Below are positions 18,362 to 26,387 of a stretch of DNA of 64,000 bases, one piece after another; the first letter of the stretch is position 1, and each line of letters begins with the position of its first letter. The stretch spans positions 62,001 to 126,000 of the forward strand of contig CAWCVR010000023.1 in NCBI GenBank assembly GCA_963799105.1, written 5' to 3'. A program made the translations under genes and the position numbers. The notes beneath the pieces are model-generated. The model made no database searches and was not told the DNA's origin. It worked only from the letters and a program-made list of their open reading frames with translations. The DNA comes from CAWCVR01 sp963799105 (GTDB lineage: Bacteria > Acidobacteriota > Terriglobia > Bryobacterales > Bryobacteraceae).

Positions 18362-18847
18362 ATGGCTGCTAACAAGTTCCTGCCACACGTCGCGGTGCTG
18401 CCCGAGGACGATCCCAACCGCCAGTTGGCGAACGGCTTCGCCCTGGATCTGGGCCGCCAGATTGAGATTCTGCCGGTGGCTGGAGGATGGGGCAATGTTC
18501 TGGATTCGTTCCGCTCGGAACATGTCCCTTATATGGATGCCCGCCCGGGCCGGTTCATGATTCTGCTGATCGATTTCGACCGCCAGGAAGACAGGCTTGA
18601 CAAGGCGCTGGCCGTTATTCCCAGCCATCTGGAAGACCGGGTTTTCGTTCTCGGCGTGTGGAGCGAGCCAGAGGAGCTCAAGGCCGATCTCGGCAGACCG
18701 GGTTACGAGTCCATCGGCGAGGCGATGGCGAAGGACTGCCGCGAGGGCACCGACGCCATCTGGAGTCACGATCTTCTCCGGCACAATGCGCGAGAGGTTG
18801 GCCGCCTGCGCCAGCACGTTCGCCCGATCCTGTTCCCGCCTACGTGA
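18362..18847 (+). CDS. Small TOPRIM-like partner of the ATPase
   Basis: The 161-residue protein has a short acidic motif after its first strand (VAVLPEDDPNRQ, Glu15) and a second strand ending in ILLIDFD (Asp71, Asp73). This spacing fits the E...DxD metal site of TOPRIM nucleases and primases. Other conserved-looking blocks are VAGGWGNVLDSF, FVLGVWSEPEEL and WSHDLLRHN. It is shorter than the OLD nuclease or the AriB subunit of PARIS and stands alone. It is coupled to the ATPase by a 2-base gap, so the two proteins very likely act together. The TOPRIM call is by motif reading only. Confidence 0.65.
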   Translation: MAANKFLPHVAVLPEDDPNRQLANGFALDLGRQIEILPVAGGWGNVLDSFRSEHVPYMDARPGRFMILLIDFDRQEDRLDKALAVIPSHLEDRVFVLGVWSEPEELKADLGRPGYESIGEAMAKDCREGTDAIWSHDLLRHNAREVGRLRQHVRPILFPPT

Positions 18848-18850
18848 AGA

Positions 18851-19633
18851 CTACCGTCCCACTTGCACCGCCAGCATCGACACCGACCCGCCGTCCACGC
18901 CTTCCACGGGGAACGCGACCGGGTCCGCGGGTTGGCGCGCGCCCAGCACATACAGCAGCGGCAGGTAATGGTCCGGCGTCGGAATGGCGAGCGCGGCGTC
19001 GCTCCCGAGCTTCTGGTAATCCACCAGCGGCTGGAATTCGCCGGCGGCGATGAGAGAGCGCGCGTGCCGCTCGAAGCGCGCCGCCCAGTCGTAGGGGCCG
19101 CGCACTTCCCCGCCCCAGTCGTAGGCGCGCAGGTTGTGGACCAGGTTGCCGCTGGCGGCGATCAGCACGCCCTCCGCCCGCAGCGGCGCCAGGCGCCGGC
19201 CCAGATCGAAATGGAAGGACGCCGGCGCGCGCCGGTCGATGCTGAGTTGCACCACCGGAATGTCCGCCGCCGGGTACACGTGGCGCAGCACGCTCCACGT
19301 GCCGTGGTCCAGGCCCCACGTCTCGTCCAGGTTGACGGCGAGGGGCGCCAGCAGCTTGGCGACGCGCCGCGCCAGCTCGGGGTCGCCGGGCGCCGGATAC
19401 CGCACCTGATACAACTCCGGCGGAAAGCCGCCGAAATCGTGGATGGTACGGGGCGCGGTCATCGCCGTCACCCCGGTCTCGGGAACGTACCAGTGCGCCG
19501 AAATGGCGAGAATCGCCCGCGGGCGCGGAATCTCTTCCCCCATGCGCCGCCAGGCCTCGGTGTAGCCGTTGACGGCGAGGGCGTTCATGGGGTTGCCGTG
19601 GCCGAAGAACACGGCCGGAAGCAGGGTGGACAT
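18851..19633 (-). CDS. ygiD: 4,5-DOPA-extradiol-dioxygenase family protein (LigB superfamily)
   Basis: The 260-residue protein shows the YgiD pattern: an N-terminal FFGHGNP with a metal-binding His, ISAHWYV with the second His, SGNLVHNLRAYDW with another, and TPDHYLPLLYVLGA near the C-terminus. These zinc-dependent enzymes open catechol rings. The physiological substrate here is unknown. The start ATG lies 5 bases after the yceI stop, so yceI and ygiD form one leftward operon. A truncated direct duplicate lies beyond the ATPase module at 16313. Confidence 0.9.
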   Translation of the reverse strand: MSTLLPAVFFGHGNPMNALAVNGYTEAWRRMGEEIPRPRAILAISAHWYVPETGVTAMTAPRTIHDFGGFPPELYQVRYPAPGDPELARRVAKLLAPLAVNLDETWGLDHGTWSVLRHVYPAADIPVVQLSIDRRAPASFHFDLGRRLAPLRAEGVLIAASGNLVHNLRAYDWGGEVRGPYDWAARFERHARSLIAAGEFQPLVDYQKLGSDAALAIPTPDHYLPLLYVLGARQPADPVAFPVEGVDGGSVSMLAVQVGR

Positions 19634-19638
19634 GGGCG

Positions 19639-20175
19639 TTACGCCTGGCGGATGGCTTCGAGATCGATGGATATCTTGATGTCCTCGCCCACCAGCACGC
19701 CGCCGGCCTCCAGGGCCACGTTCCACACCAGGCCGAAATCCTTGCGGTTGATTTTGGTGGTGGCAGTGGCGCCGATGCGCTGGTTGCCCCATGGGTCCTT
19801 GGCCTCGGGCGTCGGCCCTTCCACGTTCAGAGTGACCTCGCGCGTCACGCCGTGGATGGTCAGGTCGCCCTTCACCCTCAGTTCGCCGTCCCCGGCTGCC
19901 TCGACGGACTTGCTGCGGAAGGCCATTTCCGGGTACTTCTCCACGTCGAAGAAGTCGGCGCTCTTCAGGTGGGCGTCGCGCGGGGCTTCGCGCGTGTTGA
20001 TGGAAGCGGCGTCGATGAGCGCTTCGACGGCCGAGTTCGCCGGGTTGTCAGCGTCGAGCAGCAGCGTGCCCGAGACCTTGGTGAAGTCGCCGCGAACGTT
20101 GGAAATCATCATGTGGCGCACGCTGAAGTGCGCCGCCGAATGGGCCGAATCGATCTGATACGTAACCTGTGACAT
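19639..20175 (-). CDS. YceI family lipid-binding protein
   Basis: The 178-residue protein has the YceI lipocalin-like fold signature: YQIDSAHSAAHFSVRHMMISNVRGDF at the start, then ASINTREAPRDAHLKSADFFD, a strand with DLTIHGVTREV, and a C-terminal DFGLVWN. YceI proteins bind polyisoprenoid-type lipids. Many are periplasmic, but no signal peptide is visible here, so this one may be cytoplasmic. A strong ribosome site (AGGAGG) precedes the ATG. It is the first gene of the operon with ygiD. Confidence 0.93.
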   Translation of the reverse strand: MSQVTYQIDSAHSAAHFSVRHMMISNVRGDFTKVSGTLLLDADNPANSAVEALIDAASINTREAPRDAHLKSADFFDVEKYPEMAFRSKSVEAAGDGELRVKGDLTIHGVTREVTLNVEGPTPEAKDPWGNQRIGATATTKINRKDFGLVWNVALEAGGVLVGEDIKISIDLEAIRQA

Positions 20176-20328
20176 CGTGAGTCCTCCTAAAACAACGAAT
20201 TGCTCGTTATCACAATAGATGTTGCAACGCTAGAGAAGTCGCGGGAAAATCCCCGCCGGCAGCTAGTGTACTCCGTTCCGGTGCGCGGCGGCGCCCCACC
20301 GCGGCTGCGCTGAGATATCCTGGCATCT

Positions 20329-21309
20329 GTGAAGCGGAGCAAGCGGTGGAATGTACCGCGCAGGCGCGCCCAGGGCGAGAGATTCCTCCGCATGGCGGGC
20401 GCCGCCGATGTGGCCGCGGCACGGGCTCTTTGGAGAGATCCGAGTGCCGATGTCCATCGGCGCTGCCTTGCCGCCAGAGCCATTGGCCTGTTGGGCGAGC
20501 ACGATGCCAGTTGGTTGGCAGAGGGCATGAAGGACGACGGTTCCCCACTTGAGCGGGCGCGGTGGCGTGGAATGATGGATGCCCAGCGCCGCCGGGATCC
20601 CGAGGGGCGAGAAGGCACGGCGGAGAAGATGCGCCAACTGGGCGCGGGCTCGATTGCGGAGGTAATGGCCATCCTTCAAGACTCCTCGGCGGCATCCGAT
20701 CGGCGCATTGCAGCCGCCGATGTTCTGGGAGGATTCCGGCAGCGGGACGCCGTCGACGCCCTGATCGAGACCCTGGCGGAAGGAGAGGTGAATCTGTCAT
20801 GGGCCTGCATGCGGGCGCTGGTCGATATCGGCAGCCTGCGCAGAGGGCGCAGATTGATCGAGATCGCCCGCGGCGAGTATCCGCTTCCGGCGCGGCAGGA
20901 AGCCATCTACACCCTCTGGCAGATGGATGAGGCGCGAGCGGAGCCGCTGTTCATTCACCTCTCGGGCGCAGTGGAAACCGAGGAGGAGGACTTACGGGAC
21001 ATGGCCACGGAAGCGCTCGGGAATACCTGCTTCAGGCCGCGAACGCAAAGGGCTCTCGCGGAGCGGCTGTTCGATCCGTCGCCGTCGATCCGCTATGCCG
21101 CTCTCTGTGCGTGCAGCCTGATGAACCCGCGCTGCGGCAGTTCCCACGCTTTCCCTGGCATCATTCGCCGCGCGCTGATTGCCAAGCTCGACGATCCCGA
21201 CAGCGTGGACGGCGACCGCGTCATCGCGGAACTGGCGGCTCGGTTGCTCGGTCCGGCTTCGTGTTCGGTGCAGGTCAGCGGCCTCACTTCCGCTCCCTCA
21301 GGCGCCTGA
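20329..21309 (+). CDS. HEAT-repeat protein
   Basis: The protein (326 residues) consists mainly of PBS-lyase-like HEAT repeats: helical pairs such as LAARAIGLLGEHDASWLAEG, DRRIAAADVLGGFRQRDAVDAL, LSWACMRALVDIG and PSIRYAALCACSLM. Such scaffolds mediate protein contacts and no catalytic site is expected. The final residues (SGLTSAPSGA) are read antisense across a fragment of the rarA 3' end, so the C-terminus belongs to the duplicated HEAT-rarA junction. A damaged second copy of its 3' part lies at 23268-23600. Confidence 0.8.
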   Translation: MKRSKRWNVPRRRAQGERFLRMAGAADVAAARALWRDPSADVHRRCLAARAIGLLGEHDASWLAEGMKDDGSPLERARWRGMMDAQRRRDPEGREGTAEKMRQLGAGSIAEVMAILQDSSAASDRRIAAADVLGGFRQRDAVDALIETLAEGEVNLSWACMRALVDIGSLRRGRRLIEIARGEYPLPARQEAIYTLWQMDEARAEPLFIHLSGAVETEEEDLRDMATEALGNTCFRPRTQRALAERLFDPSPSIRYAALCACSLMNPRCGSSHAFPGIIRRALIAKLDDPDSVDGDRVIAELAARLLGPASCSVQVSGLTSAPSGA

Positions 21310-21350
21310 TCTCTTCCAACCGCTCGCCGATGCGCTTTTCCAGGCCGCAG
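21284..21350 (-). pseudogene. Fragment of the rarA 3' end
   Basis: About 67 bases match the last codons and stop of rarA (23575 onward) with few changes. The fragment ends where the transposase remnant begins. It marks the left border of a duplicated HEAT-rarA junction. Confidence 0.8.
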
Positions 21351-21681
21351 CCGGTGGGTACGCCATACGCATCCCAGCCAACGAGCGCTTGGAGCGGCAC
21401 ATCGCTGAGTCGCTGCCCCGCCTAGCGGGCAGGCCGGGCCACAAGGCGGTGGTCTGGTACAAGGGTCTTCTCTGCCAGGCGGCGAGTGGGAAGACGGCGC
21501 GTCGGGTGGTGCGGTTCTACAACAGGCGGGGCACGGTGCCGTAGCGGATCAAGGAATGTAAGCAGGCAGTGAAGATGACGCGGCCGGGCTACCATCGGTT
21601 CCGGTCCAACGAAGTGCGCCTCCGGCTGAGGGTGCTGTCGTACGGCCTGGGGAAATCCTGGCTGGATCGCTTGCCGTTTTG
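21351..21681 (+). pseudogene. IS1380-family transposase C-terminal remnant
   Basis: The frame reads GGYAIRIPANERLERHI, VVWYKGLLCQA, RVVRFYNRRGT, then after an in-frame TAG, RIKECKQAVKMTRP, FRSNEVRLRLRVLSYGLG and a final stop. These pieces follow the order of the C-terminal half of IS1380-type DDE transposases, including the RVVRFYNQRGTAEQWIKEGK region. The middle is internally deleted and no terminal inverted repeats were found. It is a dead element sitting exactly at the inner edge of the left HEAT-rarA repeat. Confidence 0.75.
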
Positions 21682-21710
21682 ACGGTCTCCGGCTGGTGGA
21701 CCATTCGGGG

Positions 21711-23231
21711 GTGCGATATGCTGGTGCCGTGCCGTGCAATAATGCGTTGCGGGCCGCCGTGGTGCTGGCGGCCATGTGGGCCGCGCCTGAGGGGACGGAC
21801 GGACAGATGGCCGCGGGGCGCGAGGCGCCGCTCAAACTGGTACAGTTCTCCGCGGTGGCGCTCGACAGCCACGGGCAGCCGGTGGGCGACCTGACGGCCG
21901 ATGATTTCCGGATCACCGACGCAGGGAAGCCGCAAAAAGTGGCGGTCTTTCGTCATAGCGACAGCAAGCTGCAGCAGGTGCCGCCGCTCGGTCCGGGAGA
22001 GTTCTCGAATCGCACGGCGGCCAACGTACCGCACGCTACGTTGATCCTGTTCGATCTGCTCAACGAGGACTTTGGGGCGCGGGGCGCGGCGGCGGACAAC
22101 CTGGTACGGGTGCTGAAATCGCTGGAGTCGAGCGATTGCCTCTACCTTTATATTCTGACGGCGGATGCGCGGCTGTACCCTGTGTACGGCCTGCCTGGCT
22201 CGGGGCACGAGGCACCCCCGTTTGGCGGGGTTCCATGGACCAAGGACGCCAAGGCACTGGTTGACGGCGCGATGGGCAAGGTGAGTCTGTTGCGCCCGCC
22301 GACGATGGATATAGACACGCGCGTGCGGGCGACGTACCGGTCGCTGGGATCGGTGGCGTGGCTGCTGATGAGTATTCCGGGACGTAAGAACATCGTCTGG
22401 ATTACGCACGGGGTTCCGATTGAACTTGGCCCAGGGACCGTGGCTGGGGACTGGCCGGTGGACTACACGCCGATGCTGCGCGAGTTGAGCCTGACGATGG
22501 GGCGGGGGAACGTGGCTATCTATCCGGCGATGCAGGTGACTCCGGGAATGGCGGCGCCGGATTCGGAGGGAGCCCAGTACAGCGGGATGGGCAGCCGGAA
22601 TACGCTACAGCAGTTCGCCGACCTGACCGGCGGACCGGCGAATCCGACGAACGCGATCGGCGAGTTGGTGCGGCAGGCGATGAACGATATGCGGACGAGC
22701 TACCAGATCGGGTATTATGCGCCGGCGGAGAATTGGGACGGCAAGTTCCACAAACTGCGCGTCACGTGTACCCGCAAGGGTGTGCGGATTCAAGCGAAGA
22801 CCGGGTACTATGCGTGGCTGGGCCAGTCGAGCGATGAGCAGGACGCCCTGGATGCAGCGGTCACGCCGGCGTTCGATGCGTCCGAGATTGGGCTGCGCGG
22901 TACCAAGGCGCCGAGCCCGCAAGGCGCGGGGCATGTGCACTTCACGCTGCGGATCGAACCGTCGGATGTCCGCATCTGGCAGCAGGGAGACCGGTACATC
23001 GGCCACCTGGGCGTGCAGGTAGTGGCCTATCCGGGGGAAGGCGAACCGCAGCGGTCGGAGGTCAACGCCATGGACCTGAACTGGAGCGCGGAAGACCTGG
23101 CCAATGCCAGGAGAGACGGCATCCGGTGGAGTCGGGACATTAAGCTGGAGGAATGGGTGGAGAAGGTGCGGTTTCTGGTGTTCGACCGTGAGTCGTACGC
23201 CATCGGGACGTTGACCCTTCCCGTGAAGTAG
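21711..23231 (+). CDS. Secreted VWFA-related Acidobacterial protein (TIGR03436 type)
   Basis: The protein (about 506 residues) begins with a short hydrophobic segment (ALRAAVVLAAMWA) and a domain with VALDSHGQPVGDLTADDFRI, which is the hallmark of the Acidobacterial VWFA-related family. A degenerate von Willebrand A fold follows (LILFDLLNED, GRKNIVWITHG, TLQQFADLTGG), with the typical YQIGYYAP strand near residue 340. A C-terminal beta domain completes it. The start is uncertain: GTG at 21711 gives an Arg before the hydrophobic run, but GTG at 21696 and 21729 are also in frame. It is the cargo between the two HEAT-rarA repeats. Function unknown. Confidence 0.8.
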   Translation: MRYAGAVPCNNALRAAVVLAAMWAAPEGTDGQMAAGREAPLKLVQFSAVALDSHGQPVGDLTADDFRITDAGKPQKVAVFRHSDSKLQQVPPLGPGEFSNRTAANVPHATLILFDLLNEDFGARGAAADNLVRVLKSLESSDCLYLYILTADARLYPVYGLPGSGHEAPPFGGVPWTKDAKALVDGAMGKVSLLRPPTMDIDTRVRATYRSLGSVAWLLMSIPGRKNIVWITHGVPIELGPGTVAGDWPVDYTPMLRELSLTMGRGNVAIYPAMQVTPGMAAPDSEGAQYSGMGSRNTLQQFADLTGGPANPTNAIGELVRQAMNDMRTSYQIGYYAPAENWDGKFHKLRVTCTRKGVRIQAKTGYYAWLGQSSDEQDALDAAVTPAFDASEIGLRGTKAPSPQGAGHVHFTLRIEPSDVRIWQQGDRYIGHLGVQVVAYPGEGEPQRSEVNAMDLNWSAEDLANARRDGIRWSRDIKLEEWVEKVRFLVFDRESYAIGTLTLPVK

Positions 23232-23267
23232 AAGATCGCTCGCCGGCCGCGTTGATCCAGCAAGCCC

Positions 23268-23600
23268 CACCTACGCTCTCTGGCAATTGGACGAGGCGCG
23301 GGCGGAGCCTCTCTTCATTCGACTCTGCGGCGCAGTGGACGCAGAGAAGGAAACTCCTGCCTGAGACCGCGATCGCAGAAGTCTCTCGCAAAGCGGCTGT
23401 TCCGTCCGTCTCCGTCCGTTCGCTATGCCGCCCTCGGCGCCTTTCTCTGCGTTTCTCCGGAGTTTCTTCGCCGCTCGCTCGTCGCCAGGCTCGACGACCC
23501 CGGCAAAGTGGACGACAACCGCGCCATCGTGAAACTGGCCGCCGAACTACCCGCCGAGAAGTACACGCCCCGCCTCACTTCCGCTCCCTCAGCCGCCTGA
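23268..23600 (+). pseudogene. Degenerate 3' copy of the HEAT-repeat gene
   Basis: This copy reads YALWQLDEARAEPLFIRL and GAVDAEKE, matching TLWQMDEARAEPLFIHL of the intact gene. It then loses about 40 bases and changes frame before rejoining (YAALGAFL..., LARRLDDP-like, SAPSAA). It runs into the real rarA 3' end exactly as the left copy runs into the rarA fragment. No start or upstream part remains, so it is not expected to be translated. Confidence 0.8.
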
Positions 23601-24873
23601 TCTCTTCCAACCGTTCGCCGATGCGCTTCTCCAGGCCGCGATCCGTGGGGTGGTAGTAGCGGCGGCCGGCCATCGAGGGCGGCAGGCAGTCCATATCGAC
23701 GATGGCGTCCTCGAAGTTGTGGGCGTGCTGGTAACCCTGCGAGTAGCCCCATTCCTTCATATGGCGCGTGGGAGCGTTGCGCAGGTTCATGGGGACGGGC
23801 TCGGCCACCGTGCTGGCGGCGTCCTGCTGCGCGGCCAGCAGGGCGCGGTAGACGGCGTCGGACTTGGGCGCCACGGAGAGGTAAATCACGGCCTGGGCCA
23901 GGGCGAGATCGCCCTCGGGAATCCCCAGGAAGTGGACGGCCTGCATGGCGGCGACGGCCTGCTCCAGCGCGCGCGGGTCGGCCAGGCTGACGTCTTCGGT
24001 GGCCATGCGGATGACGCGGCGCGCGATGTAGAGGCGGTCCTCGCCGGCTTCCAACATGCGGGTGAGCCAGTAGAGGGCGGCATCGGCGTCGCTCGACCGG
24101 ACCGATTTGTGGAGTGCGGAAATCAGGTTGAAGTGCTCTTCCCCGCCCTTGTCGTAAAGCAGCACCTTGCGCTCGATAACGTCCTGCACGGCGGCTTCGG
24201 TTAGCGGCCCGGCGGCTGCTGCGGCGGCGGATTCCAGCGTGTTGTAGGCCTGGCGCGCGTCGCCGTTGGCGTAAATGGCGATCTGCTCGAGCAGCGGATC
24301 GGCGGCCTCGATCCCCAGAACGGGCAGGGCGCGGCGCAGCAGCGTCATGGTCTCCGGCACGGTGAGCGGGCGCAGGGCGTAGACGCGGGAGCGCGAGAGC
24401 AGCGCGGAGATCACTTCGAAGGACGGGTTCTCGGTGGTGGCGCCGATGAGGATGATGTCGCCGCGCTCCACGTAGGGAAGAAACGCGTCCTGCTGGGCCT
24501 TGTTGAAGCGGTGGATCTCGTCGATGAAGAGGATGGTGCGGCGGCCGGTGCGGCGGAGGCGTTCGGCGTCGGCCATGACGGCCTTGATCTCCTTGATGCC
24601 GCTCAGGACGGCGCTGAAGGAGATGAACTCGCTGCGGGTGGTGCGGGCGATGAGCAGCGCGAGGGTGGTCTTGCCGGTGCCGGGCGGACCCCAGAGCACC
24701 ACGGAAGTGATCGCGTCACGCTCGATCTGGCGGCGCAGGGGCTTGCCGGGGCCGAGGATGTGCTCCTGTCCGACGTAATCCTCGAGGCGCTCGGGGCGCA
24801 TGCGTTGAGCGAGGGGTCGCCCGAAAAAGGGGTCTGACCCCTTTTTTGGCGGAGTGGAATCGAAAAGGCTCAC
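23575..24873 (-). CDS. rarA: Replication-associated recombination protein A (MgsA/RarA)
   Basis: The 432-residue AAA+ ATPase shows MRPERLEDYVGQEH, Walker A WGPPGTGKTT, Walker B ILFIDEIHRF, sensor 1 IIGATTENPSF-like (LIGATTENPSF), an arginine-finger region and the C-terminal RarA helices ending in KEWGYSQGYQHAHNF. RarA acts at stalled replication forks with SSB. The GTG at 24873 gives the usual SLFDS start and overlaps the upstream methyltransferase stop by 4 bases (GTGA), so the genes are translationally coupled. Residues about 10-17 (KKGSDPFF) are encoded by a GGGGTCTGACCCC palindrome that interrupts the normal N-terminus. Confidence 0.92.
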   Translation of the reverse strand: MSLFDSTPPKKGSDPFFGRPLAQRMRPERLEDYVGQEHILGPGKPLRRQIERDAITSVVLWGPPGTGKTTLALLIARTTRSEFISFSAVLSGIKEIKAVMADAERLRRTGRRTILFIDEIHRFNKAQQDAFLPYVERGDIILIGATTENPSFEVISALLSRSRVYALRPLTVPETMTLLRRALPVLGIEAADPLLEQIAIYANGDARQAYNTLESAAAAAAGPLTEAAVQDVIERKVLLYDKGGEEHFNLISALHKSVRSSDADAALYWLTRMLEAGEDRLYIARRVIRMATEDVSLADPRALEQAVAAMQAVHFLGIPEGDLALAQAVIYLSVAPKSDAVYRALLAAQQDAASTVAEPVPMNLRNAPTRHMKEWGYSQGYQHAHNFEDAIVDMDCLPPSMAGRRYYHPTDRGLEKRIGERLEEIRRLRERK

Positions 24874-24912
24874 GGGTGGACCTCGAAAAAAAAGGGGTCT
24901 GACCCCTTTTTT
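24824..24912. repeat. Pair of GGGGTC-type palindromes inside two coding ends
   Basis: Two near-identical odd-length palindromes (AAAAAGGGGTC, central T, then the complement) lie at 24824-24846 and 24888-24912, with centres 65 bases apart. One is inside the rarA 5' end, the other inside the methyltransferase 3' end. In both genes the palindrome is translated as KKGSDPFF. The form resembles REP-type palindromes spread by RAYT transposases. No such transposase is in this window. Confidence 0.8.
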
Positions 24913-25697
24913 GCGCTCCTTTGGCGGCGGGCCTCGTAGAGCAGGATGGCACAGGCCACGGCGGCGTTCAGCGACTCGACTCCCGAGGTGGGGATCGAAA
25001 TGGCAGCCGCGCCGTCGGCCAGCGCCGGGCTGACGCCGCGGGCTTCGCTGCCAATGATCAAGGCGCAGTCGCCGGTCAGGTCGATCCCGGAAAGCGGACG
25101 CGCGGGCGAGCCGGGGCGCGGCGGGACGGCGGCGTAACGGCCGATGCCGTGCTTGTCCAGGGCGTCGCGGATCTCGGCCGGGTCGATCGCGTGCAGGAAC
25201 GGGACGCGGAAGAGCGAGCCTGCGGAGGCGCGCAGCGTCTTGGGGTTGTAAGGGCTGACCGTTCCCTTGACGAAAACCGCGCCGGTAGCGCCGAAGGCTT
25301 CGGCGGCGCGCACGATGGCGCCGGCGTTGCCGGGATCCTGCAGGCCGTCGAGGACCACGACGAAGGCCGGCAAGCCGAAGCACTCCCGGGCCGGAAGGTC
25401 CACGAGAGCCACCACGCCCTGGCTGGTCTCTGTGGCCGAGATCGTCTGGAACAGGCGGTCCGGGAGCACCGCAAGCGGCACGCCGGGGTAGGCGCGAAGG
25501 CGGGCCTCGGCGTGGGCGCGCGCGGATTCGGCGGCCAGCACGTGCCGAACCCCGGCATCGCGGAGGGCCTCTTCGAGAAGGTGAAAGGTCTCGGCAACGC
25601 ACCATCCCTGGGAGGTGAGGCCGCGGCGCTCGATGGCCCGCCGCACATCTTTTACGAGCGGGTTGGCGGAGCTGTTTATGGTCGCGGCCCTGGGCAT
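24870..25697 (-). CDS. TrmH/SpoU-family RNA 2'-O-methyltransferase
   Basis: The protein (275 residues) has an N-terminal substrate-binding domain (NPLVKDVRRAIERRG) and a SPOUT knot domain with the three SpoU motifs: VVLDGLQDPGNAGAIVRAAE, ALIIGSEARGVS and IPTSGVESLNAAVA. It should methylate a ribose in rRNA or tRNA; the site is not predictable. The final residues, KKGSDPFFFEVHP, come from an inserted palindrome after the normal end ILLYEARRQR. It is the first gene of an operon with rarA and is divergent from the ydcF-like gene. Confidence 0.88.
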   Translation of the reverse strand: MPRAATINSSANPLVKDVRRAIERRGLTSQGWCVAETFHLLEEALRDAGVRHVLAAESARAHAEARLRAYPGVPLAVLPDRLFQTISATETSQGVVALVDLPARECFGLPAFVVVLDGLQDPGNAGAIVRAAEAFGATGAVFVKGTVSPYNPKTLRASAGSLFRVPFLHAIDPAEIRDALDKHGIGRYAAVPPRPGSPARPLSGIDLTGDCALIIGSEARGVSPALADGAAAISIPTSGVESLNAAVACAILLYEARRQRSAKKGSDPFFFEVHP

Positions 25698-25702
25698 GTG
25701 TC

Positions 25703-25708
25703 TACAAT
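25703..25708 (+). promoter_or_regulatory. -10 element (TACAAT) of the ydcF-like gene
   Basis: TACAAT lies 28 bases before the ATG at 25737, in the short divergent gap with the methyltransferase gene. No convincing -35 is visible. Confidence 0.35.
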
Positions 25709-25736
25709 GATAATTCGAACGCTCGGCATACCGCAG

Positions 25737-26324
25737 ATGAAACGTGTCCTATGGATCGCGGCGTTGGTGGTGGTGGCGGCAGTGGCAAGCCTGGTCGCCT
25801 ACGTCACGCGGCGCATAGAGCTGCAATCGACGCGCGATGAGGCCCGGCGCGCGGACGTGATCCTGGTGCTGGGGGCGGCGGAATACCACGGGCGGCCGTC
25901 GCCGGTGTTCCGGGCGCGGCTGGACCATGCGCTGGAACTGTACCACCGGGGACTGGCGCGCGTGGTGATGACGACGGGCGGCGCGGGCGGGGATCCGGTG
26001 TTCACGGAAGGCGGCGTGGGAAGGTCGTACCTGGTCGCCCGGGGGGTGCCGTCGGAGCGGATCGTGGTGGAGTCGGAGGCTGGGAGCACGGTGGAGTCGA
26101 CCGCCATGGCGGGGGAGATCATGCACCGCATGGGGTTGCGCTCGGTTATCGTGGTGAGCGACGGGTATCACATTTACCGGGCGAAGCGGATGCTGAATTT
26201 CGAGGGGCTGAAAGTCTACGGGTCGCCGCGAAAGGAAGTAATCCACGAGCCTTGGCGCGAGCGCTGGAACTATGTGAAGCAGGCGATCGGGTACTTGCTG
26301 TGGCGGGCGGGAGTGGCCATGTAG
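25737..26324 (+). CDS. YdcF/ElyC-type DUF218 membrane-anchored protein
   Basis: The 195-residue protein has one N-terminal transmembrane helix (about residues 4-22) and a DUF218 domain: ADVILVLGAAEYHGRPSPVFRARLDHALELY, VVMTTGGAGG, VESEAGSTVEST, VIVVSDGYHIYRAKRM. The conserved acidic and His positions of the family are present. DUF218 proteins such as SanA, ElyC and YdcF affect envelope or polysaccharide metabolism, and the exact role here is unknown. I chose the ATG at 25737 because it places the hydrophobic helix at the N-terminus. An in-frame ATG at 25707 overlaps the -10 element. Confidence 0.85.
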   Translation: MKRVLWIAALVVVAAVASLVAYVTRRIELQSTRDEARRADVILVLGAAEYHGRPSPVFRARLDHALELYHRGLARVVMTTGGAGGDPVFTEGGVGRSYLVARGVPSERIVVESEAGSTVESTAMAGEIMHRMGLRSVIVVSDGYHIYRAKRMLNFEGLKVYGSPRKEVIHEPWRERWNYVKQAIGYLLWRAGVAM

Positions 26325-26326
26325 CC

Positions 26327-26367
26327 CACGGCCGCGGCTCCGATGTTCATTCGGAGCCGCGGCCGTG
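26327..26367. terminator. Bidirectional hairpin between convergent genes
   Basis: A perfect 17-bp inverted repeat (26327-26343 with 26351-26367, 7-base loop) lies just after the ydcF-like stop and before the end of the leftward BACON gene. Its place between convergent genes suits a terminator, although there is no clear T run. Confidence 0.6.
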
Positions 26368-26387
26368 AGGGAGCGTTTGGCCGGCCC

